Assembly: GCA_022059125.1 (NCBI GenBank)
Contig: JAEUWY010000005.1
Location: forward strand, 744,001 to 808,000
Length of the DNA: 64,000 nt
Direction of reading: 5' to 3'
DNA from: Corynespora cassiicola
Taxonomy: Eukaryota; Ascomycota; Dothideomycetes; Pleosporales; Corynesporascaceae
Below, one piece after another: positions 10,972-22,806 of this stretch (position 1 is the first letter of the stretch; every line of letters begins with the position of its first letter). Made by a program: the position numbers and the translations under genes. The notes under the pieces are model-generated. The model searched no databases and had not been told where the DNA came from. It worked only from the letters and a program-made list of their open reading frames with translations.

Positions 10972-12313
10972 TCACTTTCGGCGGATTGGAGCATCATATC
11001 GAATATCGGGATGACGCTTTCGATAGTGCTTAAGGCGTGCATCCGACCTTTTGAAAGATTTGTTGCAACCTTCTGCTTCACATTTGATAGGCTTTTTGTT
11101 GTGGAGGCCTCTTATGTGCCTGGCAAGATTACCCCTCGCATGCTTTCCATGGAAAGAAGCGTCACATTGCGGGCATGACAAAGAATCGGTTGATAGGCCG
11201 CTCACAGTCGAACCACTTGGTGACGTGGCGCCAGAGCTCTGAGAGCCTTGTGAGCCAGGGGGGTGTAACAGTAACTCGGAGCGTCTATGACAATTAGAAA
11301 AAGGTGGGAAAGTCTGGATAGGAAGCTTACTGAAGATCATATGGGCTCTGCCCATCCTCGGAGTACTCTCTTTGGGAAGTAGGTAAATACGTCGGCACCG
11401 GTGGTAGCCACCTATCGTTCGGGGGTCGGCTTAACATGTCGATCAGCCTTCCTTCCAGCGGGTTCGTCACCAATGGTCCTGGAGGAGGCTCTACACGAAC
11501 TATCAGGTTGTGTGGCTGAGAAAGCTCTTCGGATGTCGCGTCGAGGCCAATAAAGCTTTCTTGAGCATATGGAATCATATATATGGAGCCACCTCGGAAT
11601 TGGTTGCGTATATCCCCGGATAATCGTTGGGTGTACTGGCTGGGTTGGGGGTCATTCAACCTCCTGTTCACCGTTGACCACGGCTCGGAGAGGGGGTTGT
11701 CACACGATGGTACCTGGATATCTCCATGCCCGAAATCCCTTTCTGTCATGGGTGGATATGGACAGTCGGCATGGCAATGATCTACCATCAACAGGCTATT
11801 AGCCACAGGGTCGGGAGCAACAAATCCCGCACCCATCCCTTGCATTTCGAAACTTCCTGGGTTGACTTGATGCTGCGGTCTCGGAAAATGTCCAATATTG
11901 CCTCCAACTTGGCTGCTGGTGTTGGGTTGCACCCCCGCTTGCATCGAATTCGACGTCGCCGAAGAATCACCATACGATCCTGGCTGGTTTGATGAGTTGC
12001 TGGCACCGCCGAATTGTTGATTACGGCTGGAGTGGCAGTCATAGTCACTTTGATGATTCTGGTTCACCGAGTACTCGTGAAATCCTAGACGTTCGTGGCC
12101 AGCCTGTTGTCCTCGATTGGGCGGGTGAGGAGGCTGCATGTCGTTGCTCGAGGGGGAGACAGCAGAGATGTCTGCACCCCCTTCCAAAGAAAACATCGAC
12201 TCGCTTCCCGGCCCAGTTGAGGGATCTTCAATAGTAGGGCTATGCTGGTCATGGATTGGGACACCACCTACTGGAGACAGCTCCGAACCAAAACAATCTT
12301 GTGGGCCAGACAT
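10972..12313 (-). CDS. C2H2 zinc-finger protein A (paralogue cluster)
   Basis: CDS complement(join(10972..11284, 11331..12313)), 431 aa. The 46-nt intron (donor GTAAGC, branch CTAAT, acceptor TAG) joins the frames at ...SPYDLQ/RSELL. Residues 1-340 are low-complexity and rich in Ser, Gln, Pro, Asn and Gly, like a transcription-factor activation region. Two C-terminal fingers: C365/C368/H384/H389 (C-x2-C-x15-H-x4-H, three residues longer than usual) and C396/C401/H414/H419 (C-x4-C-x12-H-x4-H). The last residues are basic (DAPIRRK). The likely role is a nuclear DNA-binding regulator. The start at 12313 follows a possible leader intron (GTATGT at about 12370, acceptor CAG before AAGATG). An in-frame ATG at 12367 would add 18 residues. 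Two paralogues lie upstream on the same strand. Confidence 0.85.
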
Positions 12314-15196
12314 CTTCTGTTGAACTGAAGATGTCAGTCGCATTCGATAAAGACGAGAGTCGTACATACATGCTCAAGGCTTGTACCAAGTACCTGACTG
12401 TTCAAGAGACGGGCTGTCTGTTTTCGAAGCTGTGGTGCAAGCCGACGGCCGCGGCGGGCTGCTGCCTGCTCCCTTTGCAAGAAGCTGGCTATCAACGGAA
12501 GCGAGATGGGCGGTGGTACTCGAGGAGCGATGATGAGGTGAATCGGGCACACGACCGAAAGGCACAGTTTGAGGTGATGGAAGTAGCGACGCTGTGTGTC
12601 GTGCTCGAGGGTGACCAACTAGGCTGATTCGTTAGTGTCGCCAAGCAACACGTCGGACGTGATAGCACCACGACGACGCTGGGGCACCCGACTTCTCTTT
12701 CTTACCTGCGATGGTGAGAAATGCTGTACTTGTTGGCCGTCAAGCGTTCAAGATCTGGTGTGTTTATCTGCGCAAGAGGTATCGAGAGAGACGCTGGCGG
12801 AGCTTCGGTAAACTATGGGTAGTCAGGAATCGAAGCTGCTTCGGAGCATGTCAAGAGCAGGAGAGAGACGTGATGGAGAGTACCTACTCTCTCGGAGGCG
12901 GTGCAGTCCTGCAAGCTTGGGCCGCCACGGTCCTCCTGAACGACGGCGGCCACTGGACGGCGGCCACTGGACCGGCGGGCCTACTCGGCTTAAAGCGAAG
13001 GTGTTTGTTATTCGCCCACAGCAACACCCCCTGGATGTGAGAGGTCTTTCTCCTGAGGCCTTCACACAATTTACACCTGGGTGCGTGGCCGTGTTCAAGT
13101 CGGAGCTCCTGTTCAAGAGATATGGGGTCCTGGATCGGCCAGGTCAGATCTCGGCCAGGCCAAGCCTTCATCGCCAGCCTGGTCGGCACAAACCACAACA
13201 TCAAAGGGCAGAATCAACCCAAATGTTGCTCACCCTATTTGGTCGGGGATTGGGGTTACATGGCCATCGTGGTCTCGTCCCACATTGGGCACTGTGAGGT
13301 CATGCCAGCTTGAGCTTGCCAGCCAGCTCCCTAGCACAGCCTCCGTACAGCAGCATTGTCTTGCGCTGCTGTGATATGAGTGAGCCCTTCACAGGGCTAT
13401 CCGGGCGACCAGTCGATGGAGAATGATTGGATGTCGGTAGACCGTGAGGCTGACTGACGTCGGAAGCTTCGTAAGGTGCTTCAAGCTATCTGGTCCCGAA
13501 GGCTGTGCAAGATGTTAGCCAAATCTACTTACCTTGTTTCGTTCGGAGAATTGCTGTGCCGCATCGGAAAGGTATGCTACAGGCAACGAAAGTCGCAGGT
13601 GATCTCAGCGGGCCATTTGGTCGGGGCGGCCTCGAGTTGTGCGGCAGAATATGATTTCTGAGTAGCAGGGGATCCTCTTAGTGATAAACCTTTCCGCCCC
13701 GCCACAACCGACCCATTTCAATAACCCTGTACCTTCGGACGCTACCCTTATACATACAGCGGATTCGGTCAACATGGACCGAGAGCACTGCATGTGTACC
13801 GAAGATCGAGCTAGGCAAGCCACGGCGCATGTTGTGTGCCGAACCAATGTTCCTCTTGGATTCCGCTTGACGTGCAGGGTGATATGGGAATGCAGAGTAC
13901 TGCATATGCTCTGCCTTCGTCGATCGTTAGAGAGCACGAGCACGCCACAGATGTTCCAACTTATTCACATTTGTTTGCCAGTTCAGACTATACAATTCTC
14001 GATGGAACCTTGAACGCTCAGCTATATACACCTTCGTCTTCGACATAGGCTACCTGATGTGTTCTGAGTGGAGGTATGGGAGAAGCGCACCACGCGGCTT
14101 CTTCCTCATTTATGAGACTGCCCGGTCGGAAGTGGCTGCGTTGCCACGGCTATCAGCAAGCGCCCGTCTACACCCACAGCCTATAAGGGAATACTGTGGC
14201 ATTTTTTAGTCTGAAACAAAGCAGTGCATTGCGCGTATTGGCGCGCCTTCCGCGGAGCCCTTCCTCTATAGAGCTAAGGTCGAGCAACGCAGCTGGTCAT
14301 TCGCTTCGTCGTCTTCTGGATCCTTCAGACGTAGGCGATTGCGATTGTGATCTAGCTTCTGTCGGGAAGCTCGCAGGCAGTTTGCAGGCCTTTTTGATAC
14401 AAAGACAGGTATCTTAGGTTCTAGATGAGGCCGATTCAGCCGAACAAGGCAATGCGCAAGCCTTGATGCGAAAGCGCGTTTCTTTTGGGTACCACCTCGA
14501 GCCGTCCCGTCTGTGACGGTGACGATCCGTTGCCCAAGCGAGGTTCCATGGGACGCATACGTATCAGCGGGGAACCATCCGCCAAACGATTGCACTATAT
14601 CACATCGAGAGTCTGGTTCCCACCGATGATGGGGGCGTCAAGACGCCACAAATATTGCGAGCATGCAACCCCCGCACCGCAGTGCATTTCCTGGTCAATC
14701 ACCCGACACCATCATTTCCAGCTTCTCTATCTGCGCCGTGCCACATCCTTTTTACGGCGCGTGCGGGGCTAAGTGGACCCTGCCAACCTTGGAAGCCGGG
14801 ATGATTCCACCATAGCTCACTGCGGTGCCGGCGATACTGAGCCGCATTGCGACAGCGGAGCCAACACACCACCTGCTTCCAAGCATTGACCTTTATACAA
14901 TGGCGCAATGGCACGGGCGCCGTTCAGTCACACATGGTCAGGGTTCAAACGAAACTCAATTGTTGCGACATCAATTAACACCACCCGTTCATCGAACCGA
15001 ATTTCTGGCTCGCTCTCGCTAATCCTTTGCTCCATCGGCAGCGGCCCACCCGCATGAATGCCAGCAAACGCGTGGAGAGCCCCTGATTCAAGCAGTCCGC
15101 AACCTAGCCCACCGCTGTGACATTATACATCAAGCAAACAGATACTAATGAATATAAGAAGAAAGCCCAGCTCAGCGACACCAGCCGCTACTGCCA
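12314..15196. other. Spacer between C2H2 genes A and B
   Basis: 2.9 kb that includes the probable promoter and leader of gene A (12314 to about 12750) and the 3' flank of gene B. There is a 14-bp direct repeat (CGGCGGCCACTGGA, twice, near 12943-12970). A frame-broken coding-like patch on the plus strand (13681-14048) is listed separately. No intact gene is supported. Confidence 0.5.
13681..14048 (+). pseudogene. Frame-broken coding-like patch on the plus strand
   Basis: Frame 1 from 13681 reads SAPPQPTHFNNPVPSDATL and then HTADSVNMDREH. At about 13830 the natural-looking composition moves to another frame (IPLDVQGDMGMQSTAYALP, then SHLFASSDYTILDGTLNAQ) and stops at 14048. The style (Pro/Ser/Thr/Gln-rich) resembles the activation regions of the neighbouring C2H2 proteins, but on the opposite strand. 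A frameshifted relic of a regulator gene is possible; I did not recognise a homologue. Confidence 0.25.
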
Positions 15197-16572
15197 CTAA
15201 GTGCTGGGACCATGGTTGGAGCTGCCAGCCAATTCGGAAATGAACATTGGAGATGTGGGGTATCCCATCGGCATCCTTGTTTTGTCTTGCAAGGGCAATT
15301 TGTGCTTCTTGTCTGAGTGTTTCTTCAAAGCATCCGTCCTTTTGAAGTTCTTGCCGCATATGCTACATGGATGACTGGCAGCAGAATGTACCGTTTTCTT
15401 ATGCCTTGTCAGGTTCGATTTGCCATAATGGCCGAGGAACGTTTTGTTGCACTGGTCGCATCGTGGCGGACAGACTTCAGTAATCTCGAGAAGTAGACGA
15501 GTTGTTGTACCGATTCCCGCTGTCTCCGAGAATTGTGTGGGATGATTTTGGGCCATCGAATAAGGCCATGGCAGCGATGCGTCGTACGACTGTCCGCGAG
15601 CTGTATTCAGAGGCGTCACTATCGCAGAAGAGGGGTAAAAATGGTCAGGTTCTACGCCATTGTAGATCCAGGTGGAGGCATGCGGTGTCGGCGGCTGCGC
15701 GTTATATTGGAGATGTTGCGGGCTCTGCGAGCCGAGAGAAGACGCCGAATCACGAACGGCGCCAAAGCCCTGGGAAAGCGGACCGTGATGAAAGTGGCAG
15801 GATTCTTGGCTTCCTGTGGGCGAGCCTCCCGATCGAGTACTGGAGGCTGGTGTGAATGTCGCAGCCTCCCCAGCCGATCTACCACCCGAGCTCGGACCGG
15901 AGCTAAGAGGACCAGCATACATTTCGGAAGGAGTGTTTGGAATTGCAATTCCTAGTGTCGGAGTACCAGCTCGGGCAAATTGTTCCCTTTGAAAGGAGTA
16001 CATGCCGGCATTGTGTCCAGCCTCTGGAAATTCAAGTTGAGCTCGACTGTATTGGTATGGCTCATTGTAGTACGGCACCTGCTGATTCGACCCGACCCCC
16101 GCTTCCAACTCATAGGCATTGGTGGGTGGATGTGCTTCATATGGGTTTGAGTAGACAGCAGCCTGTTGAAATTCGGAGGCAAACATTTCATGGACAGGGC
16201 TATCAACTTCACACGGCTCTTTCGCAATCGCACCCATGCGAGAACCAGATCCTCTCATACCTCTTTCTGGACTGCGCCAAGTATTCTTCGGCTTTTTTTG
16301 CCTCTGCTTCTTCGAAATGAAATTCCGCAAGCTACGGAGATGTTTTCGAAGCCCCAAGCAGTTTCCCGAGCTGTCGGGCTCTTCTTTCACTGTTTCTTCT
16401 TGATTTTGTATCGAGTGACAGGCACAGCAGATCAAAGGACGGTTCAAGAGGTAATTTCCACCACAACTGAGGTCAAGCTGAGAGCAGGAGTAAGGCTCCA
16501 CAGGCTCAAATGAATGAGGGATGTTGTCTAGCTCTTTCCCGACGCTCTCCTGCTTCGAGTTCCGTATCAGAC
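15197..16572 (-). CDS. C2H2 zinc-finger protein B (paralogue cluster), 5' end uncertain
   Basis: The frame is open from at least 16572 to the stop at 15197. The first in-frame ATG is at 16258 (353 aa). The upstream part reads as protein (SCSQLDLSCGGNYLL, LICCACHSIQNQEE, LRKHLRSLRNFISKKQRQKK), so a 5' exon is likely. A TAG acceptor just before 16572 supports this, with the donor and start ATG probably at about 16640-16690 (for example the ATG reading MSRAI). The central region is Ser/Gly/Pro/Tyr-rich. C-terminal fingers: CDQC...H-KKTV-H with a 15-residue loop, then CSIC...H-SDKK-H with a normal 12-residue loop, followed by a 30-residue tail. The role is probably a nuclear regulator. It is most like gene C in its N-terminal basic segment. 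Confidence 0.75.
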
Positions 16573-17861
16573 CTATGACGGATGGTGAGCACGGTCGAAA
16601 AGTCGACCAGCCTGGCACCGTGCTGCTTGAATGGCCGCTACTTTGGTATCTGATCTAGGTTAGGTACTGAACCAATCGCTCGACTCATATGGAGGGAAAG
16701 TACAAACGTAATGACACAAAAATGCCGCGATATGGGAGACGACTGCATGGTGGCTCGATCGAGGGAAACAATTGAAGATAACTGCTTCTTCAACACTGTA
16801 AAGAAGGAGGACTTACCCTCGAATATTATTATTTGGGCGGCAAATTGATGAAACAGCAGTAGAGACGGTCACCTGGCCATACCACCACATTCCTTCAACA
16901 GTCCTGCTCCAGGGTTGCATCTCTCCGCACGATAGGGCCTTTGCGTTTGCCTTCTGGAAGGCGTCAGACAGTCTTCACTCGATTCCCTCATTTATCATCG
17001 AGACTAGTCGTTGCAGGTGCGACTGTGTAACCCCCGCGAAAGTTGGTGGACTGCGTCGGATGCGAAGGCGCTTTATCGACTCGAATGAGATGCCGATCTC
17101 TCAACTCGTTGCTTCCCTCGGCACGACATCCTCTGTAACCAGGACGCAGCTTGCAAGCTGCAATCATTCGCCGAACCATTGGGTTGGCAAATCGAACGCC
17201 TCCAAAAATAGGAAGCCTGACTGTGGGGGATTGCGTATGCAACAAGGAGCTTTTTACGGCCGCCAGATAACATCCCCCCACTTGTTGGCATATGATGCGG
17301 AGGAATCGCGCCTTTACGCCACTCGTGACCGTCCAATCGATGGGTTGATTCGTGGGCACGATGGACTATGCAGAGAGCAGGCGAAGGCACCTTTGCGTAT
17401 ATTCTTCAGAGGACTCAGAATGAGGGCGACGGAATAATTTCCAGATTTCGAAGACGCACATTTACAAGGACTCGCGTATCCCGCCCAGGCTCCCGTGCCC
17501 CCCATAGCCAATCTCCGATGATCTCCACGCTTCATGGCACTCTAGGTTGGACCAGCCAATTTTCAAAAAAAAAAGGGAGGGAATGGGGGGAATTGGGGGG
17601 ACTCCAAGAAATGACCACGCTCTAAATCCCTGCTCGAAACAAACGGCTTGACCGGTGGTCGATCCTCCAGCAATGTTTTGACCGAATCCAGAGAAAGAAG
17701 CGGCAGCATTCTGATTCTATCTTCACGATCTCGGCACGGCTGTTATATGTATTTGCTGGTTTTGTTTCCAGGCACCCCGAGGCCACTATTGTAGCCCCTT
17801 GGGCCTTAAACCAATCCTGAGCTGCGACTGTTTCCCCAAGGGAAAACCATAGGCAGAAATT

Positions 17862-18170
17862 GACGTTCGGACAGCGAGACAGCAGCCCGAACTTCTCGTG
17901 GACAAATGGCCGGGCGTGCCTGACGACCACCTTGCGGAGCTCGGCGCCGACCTCACCACGACGCCACCCCGCCTCGGCTACTGGGGGGCAGCCAAACCTC
18001 GGAACGCCCAAGATGTTTTGGCTCCGCCTGACAGGATGGCCAGAACCTGATGGGAGGCCAGATCCCAGCTCATGTTCAGCTTCGAGGACTGGAGACGTGC
18101 AGCAGTGCACTGGTCGCCGCCTAGAGGCCACGTCGCCGTGGGGTTACAGGGCCTAGCTTCGCCCTCAGCA
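17862..18170 (+). pseudogene. Coding-like patch with internal stop
   Basis: On the plus strand one frame shows GC3-rich, protein-like codon choice: QQPELLVDKWPGVPDDHLAE, then LTTTPPRLGYWGAAKPRN, ending DRMART before a TGA at about 18049. It resumes in the same frame with MFSFEDWRRAAVHWSPPRGH. The codon bias matches real genes of this genome, but there is no start, the stop interrupts it, and the other strand is also open. It is possibly a relic of an enzyme gene that I cannot name. Confidence 0.3.
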
Positions 18171-18274
18171 CAACCTCCGCCAAGGCAGCGGCCATCCACG
18201 GCACCTTCCATGCCCTAGTAGAGTGCCAACCTGCGAATGCGCCCACGAAGGACTGGGGGACTCTTTGCCCCGGC

Positions 18275-18322
18275 GCCCTCGCTCTCGCCCTCGCTCTCGC
18301 CCTCGCTCTCGCCCTCGCTCTC
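18275..18322. repeat. 12-bp tandem repeat x4
   Basis: Four perfect copies of GCCCTCGCTCTC, then a degenerate C/T-rich tail to about 18365. Read on the plus strand it would encode an Arg/Pro/Ser repeat, but no gene context supports translation. Confidence 0.92.
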
Positions 18323-19849
18323 GCCCTCTCCTCGTCCTCTCATCGTCCTCTCCTCGTCCTCTTTCCAGCCGTCAGCCTATGGCGGTGCCCTCGTCCCTCG
18401 TCTGGTGATTTCCAATTGCATGCGTCTGACTATCACAGCCGCCAATCTTTTGCTCAGGGATGCTGGCAATGGTGCCGAAGCTGATGGCATAGCCCACAAA
18501 CGGCTTTCGCCCGGCGTCTTTACTCGCGCACATGCTCATCGAAGAGCATTGATCTTCCCCGGAATCCCTGAGCGTCTGCGTCAGCCGAGTAGCGGCTTGT
18601 TACCGCCTCCCTAATAAGGCGCAGAGCCGCACTAACCTCACAGTATACCCTGCTTTTCGACGTCCGGTCAGTACGCCCGATGGCTTCTTGTGCCGCGCCC
18701 CCCCCGTGGCACCGTCCTCCCCAAGGCGTATTCTGGTTTCACCTTTTGGTTTCTTGCATCGCCTCATCATTGAACGTTGTTGGGCATCCCATACCTTTTT
18801 AGGGCCTGTACCACGGAAGGACACGCCCTACAAGACTAGCTTTGACTTTATCCGACGCACCCTCATCAGTATGATCTGCGTTGGACATAGTACCTTTTCG
18901 GTGTAGTAGCTTGGAATTGCCGAGCTCCCCTACTTCCTTTACGCCCTTTTGCCCTGATGGCGCCACCGAATACGTGGAACAGCCTCAATGCACGCGCAAG
19001 GTTAACTTCACCTCACTTCAATAACCATTTCCACGCATTTGTGTGCCTAGCATACTCATTAACTTCAGTCCTTCCAAACGGCGTTGCCGACAAGCAGCTT
19101 TTGCCCGCGCCGCCTTCTTCCTGGCCAACAAGCGGGGCCCCGCACCGGTCAGAGATGCGGAGCTCAGGGGCCATGATTGATAATCATCAATCTGAAGGCA
19201 GTCACACGGCCAGAATATCCCTGGTGGAGAATCCTGCTTGAATCGTCTCATACTGCGTCATCAGTAGACAAGCATCGGCCTTGTCCGTTGAGCCTCCATT
19301 TTACGGTGGTCCCCCTCATCCCCGCGAGATGAGGGTATAGGCGAAAATAGTCGATCTTTTGGACGCTCGCACAGTTGGCTCCGGGCGGCGTACCAATACA
19401 TCGACGATTGAATGCACGAGCGGGCCACCTCAACACTTGTCTCTTGGGGTCTGTCTATTTCTGCAGCCAAAAGAGTTTGAGTCATTTGGTTCAATGAGCA
19501 GAGTAAAGACTCGTAGAGCGCATGATTCATTGACGGACTTCGGTTGCCATTACCAACTACTTTGATCTCATTAAAACATTAATCATCTGGTGATCCCATA
19601 TCCAACCGAAACCCAGCGGTAAATCGTCAATACCAAAACAATATATACAGAAGATTCTGAACGAAAACTTGCGCTGCGAGCAAAGCATTGGCTAAACCCC
19701 GACCGTATCGATGTGAAGCGAACAGCAACCGGCTTGACCCTCAAGAAGCTGTGCAACCTGGCCAAAGTTATACCACCACGCCTTATCCAGAAACCAGGAT
19801 TTTGGCAGCATGATTTGTTGGCACTTAGCGTTATTCATGCTCATCGATT

Positions 19850-21316
19850 TTACTGCTTGTTTCTTTCTCGACGCTTCTTAGGCTTGCAGTTCAGGAGACC
19901 ATGGATCTTCCATTTGTGCTTGCGCAATGCATCGCCGCGCCGGTAGAATTTATTACAGGGCCGACAGATTATCGTGGCGAGTCCCTTCGCCAGGTGCATT
20001 TGCTTGATATGCCGCTTCAGGTTTCCTGGCCAGTAATTTCCTTTGAATTTCTTGCCGCACTCTCCGCATCGGCCCTCTGCGGCGTCGGCCGACAACTGCG
20101 TGGTTGAAGAGGTCTCGTTCGGCATATCCAATTGCTCCATGACATCGCGGTAGGGCGTCTCGTCGCACGATAGGTCACCGTATGGAGGCGGAGGCTCGTA
20201 GTTATTCATTACTTTCGGTATAAAGTGTCCGGACTCAAAGTGCGAGGTAGCCACAGTATGACGACGTGGTTGGCCATTCAAAATGCCCATCTCTGACCGA
20301 AAAAAGTCGACGCCGGGTACAGTACAGTACTCCATCGACGGCAGTCTACCCATGTCCAGGGGATTGTATTCGCCAAGAGGAGAATCGAAGACGTAGTTGG
20401 TTGACGGAAAGTATGTTGAGTCCTCTTGGCGACAAGGGTTGTCCGACAAGTATGGGGGTTTACAGATGACAGAGACAGGAGTGCCAGCATGCGTGAAAGA
20501 GATAGAGGGCGACATGGATTCCATCGAGATTGTCGGCGAGGGAGTGATGGTTTGGGCGCCCATTCCTCCAGTACTGGCAATGTCCAAGCGGGGAGTAACC
20601 AACGAAAGACTATGCTCATGTTGATTTACCGATGGCGATTTTGAAAAATCGTCGAACGAAGTCGATTTAACGGTCATTGGAGAGATATCAAGATCGGTAT
20701 ATTCCCCCTGCTGTTGGAATTGGTTGGCCTGCATCTCAAAAGACGAGAGGGATGAGACGGGTGAATGAGTGCACGGACTTGTCAAAGAGTTGGATGGATC
20801 TGGCGAACCGTTGGTGTATCCATGCTGAGACGATGGTAGATCTTGAGGTAAAGCGGAGTATTCGCTCCAACAAAAGCCCACATCACCTGGGAGCTCCTGA
20901 CAGGCGTGGCCAGGCAGCTCAGCCAAGCAGCTTGTGCCATCAATTTCCTGGAATGTCATCGGCGCCTGAGACCCAATGTGCGATTCGTTTTGAGTTGAAA
21001 GGTGTCGCCGGAACATCCTTGCGATTGGTTTGCGAGCAATCGACAAGAGTCTGAAAGAGTAGCTACGAGAGCGACTGGAACAACCACTGTCTGTCTTTGC
21101 AGATGAGAAGGAGGGTTCGGAGTTGGGAAGATATCCCTTCAAGGGGGGTATGTCGGCCTTGGATTGAACAGTCTCTGATTGGGCACCAGGCTGTGTCGTA
21201 GTCAATGGGCGCTTGCGTTCAAAAGTCCACTTGCAAGTCTATAGAGAGTGAGTTATGCCATCTCCGCGGCTAACCGAATAGGGACTTACGAACTCGAGCT
21301 TGATGAGCATACACAT
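19850..21316 (-). CDS. C2H2 zinc-finger protein C (paralogue cluster)
   Basis: CDS complement(join(19850..21238, 21290..21316)), 471 aa. A 27-nt first exon encodes MCMLIKLEF. A 51-nt intron (GTAAGT...CTATAG) joins it to TCKWTFERKRPLTTTQP. Without that exon the long frame has no ATG near its start, which is why I chose this model. A basic segment at about residues 75-105 (SFRLLSIARKPIARMFRRHL) may be a nuclear signal. The middle is Ser/Thr/Pro/Gln-rich. Fingers: C400/C403/H419/H424 with a 15-residue loop and C434/C437/H450/H455 with a 12-residue loop, then a very basic tail (KPKKRRERNKQ). It is probably a nuclear DNA-binding regulator and is the most upstream of three same-strand paralogues. 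Confidence 0.85.
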
Positions 21317-22784
21317 TGTGGGAAAGCCTGTTCAAGAAGTATTTGATTGTGAGTTTCGGCGGACATGAAGGACTATAACTGCTCTAACCCGCCATGAAAG
21401 AGTTGGGATTCACGACAAGGGCTCAGTGCATTGTCCTGCTGGACTGACAGGGCAAATGGAAGGAAACGAATTGTCTTGGCCAGAATGCACTCACGCCGCA
21501 TTTGCCCTCTCTGCGTAACAGCCGATCCATCGCGAAGGAGATGCAATGATGCTGGATAGGCCCGAACGCTCTTGGGGTTGCGAAAGTTTGTGCTTGGGCC
21601 TGCATGAGGGCGAAAGGGCGCGTGTCACATTGCCCGAGGGCAAAAAGGCCCTAGACCACCACATCGACTACTCCACGCATTTGAGTGGTCGCCTTGATCT
21701 AGATCGGAGGACTCGTCGAAGGGCACGCCGCTATCGACTCGGACGGGAAGAGGGCGTGGTCCAACTTTGAGCCTCTATGTCTAGGCATTGTTGCCTAAGG
21801 CCGGTCAGACACGGATGAACGAAGAGGAGGACTGATTGACAAGCTTTGGTGGGTTGAACAGTCCAATGGCATACCATCACATGCATAGACCAGCCATATG
21901 AGTGGCCCTTAACTAGGACAGCAGGACCGGGCACGGCAAAGGCTATCGTTTCGAAACGCGAGGTGTCGTGGGCTGGCTAGAAGCCGACTTGGGCCACCGC
22001 AATCAAGCGCGACACAGTCAGTAACCGGCAGCGGCCGACGCTTGAGGAGGCCGGCCATGCGAGAGAGGGGCCCTCATCCGATACGCTGCTTGTGGATCTC
22101 TGGAGGAGGAATGCGTTGCACTCCAGACGTGAGATCCCTGCGATCAATAATTGAGGTCTGGGGGTTTGACCGGTTTTGCGGGATGGGAGAAAAACGAGCG
22201 ATTCATATTGTCGACGTACAAGACGCAAGAAACGAGAAACTCGCGCGAGCATACAAATTTTGCGGGTTTGCGCAAACCCTTTCTTCCCTGGATGGCGCAG
22301 CTCAGAACTGTTATAATGATGGCGGCCTCTTTCGGCCCCGACCTCGTTCTATGGGCAAGGCGTTTTGCAAGGCAGAATCGAGTGGCAGGAGAGATAGAAG
22401 GTGGATGGCTGTGTTGTCCCGTGGCGCCGGTCAAGGCTATCTGACGCCGACAGCCGAAGCAACGATTAAGATGCACGATTCCAGCCTAGCCTGGCCATTT
22501 CTTCGCGGATCTGCAGATGTGCATTCACAACCTCCGGTAACAGGAAGTCAAGGAAAGGTGAAACTGGGTCAATCTGCGTAAGAACCGCTGAGGCCTAGCC
22601 AGCACGAACGTCAGCAAAATGGAAAGGGCGTCTAACGAGTTCCGGGCAACCTTTCGCAGCCCCACTATGGACTCCCACTCCATCCCAAAGTGACACATCC
22701 CCGACTCATCAACGCGTGGCGCCCAAGCCAATGCTGATAGCAACATCAGACCACCGCGAAGGACAACGGGCTCGGTTCCCGCGT

Positions 22785-22806
22785 CAGGCTCAGGCTCAGG
22801 CTCAGG
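22785..22806. repeat. CAGGCT hexamer repeat
   Basis: Three perfect CAGGCT units plus a partial fourth. It is noncoding. Confidence 0.9.

Larger units (their letters stand above)
16573..19849. other. Spacer between C2H2 genes B and C
   Basis: 3.3 kb with the promoter and probable first exon of gene B at its left end and the 3' flank of gene C at its right. It holds a four-copy 12-bp repeat (18275-18322) and coding-like patches at about 16988-17359 (minus) and 17862-18170 (plus, with an in-frame TGA). No intact gene is supported. Confidence 0.5.

Noticed and set aside
17622..18131. Minus-strand ORF of 169 codons
   Set aside because: The opposite plus frame has better codon usage over half its length; this one shows no domain and has no ATG with good context.
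22042..22581. Plus-strand ORF of 179 codons
   Set aside because: Mixed composition with no domain and open frames on the other strand. It lies in the spacer without promoter or splice evidence.
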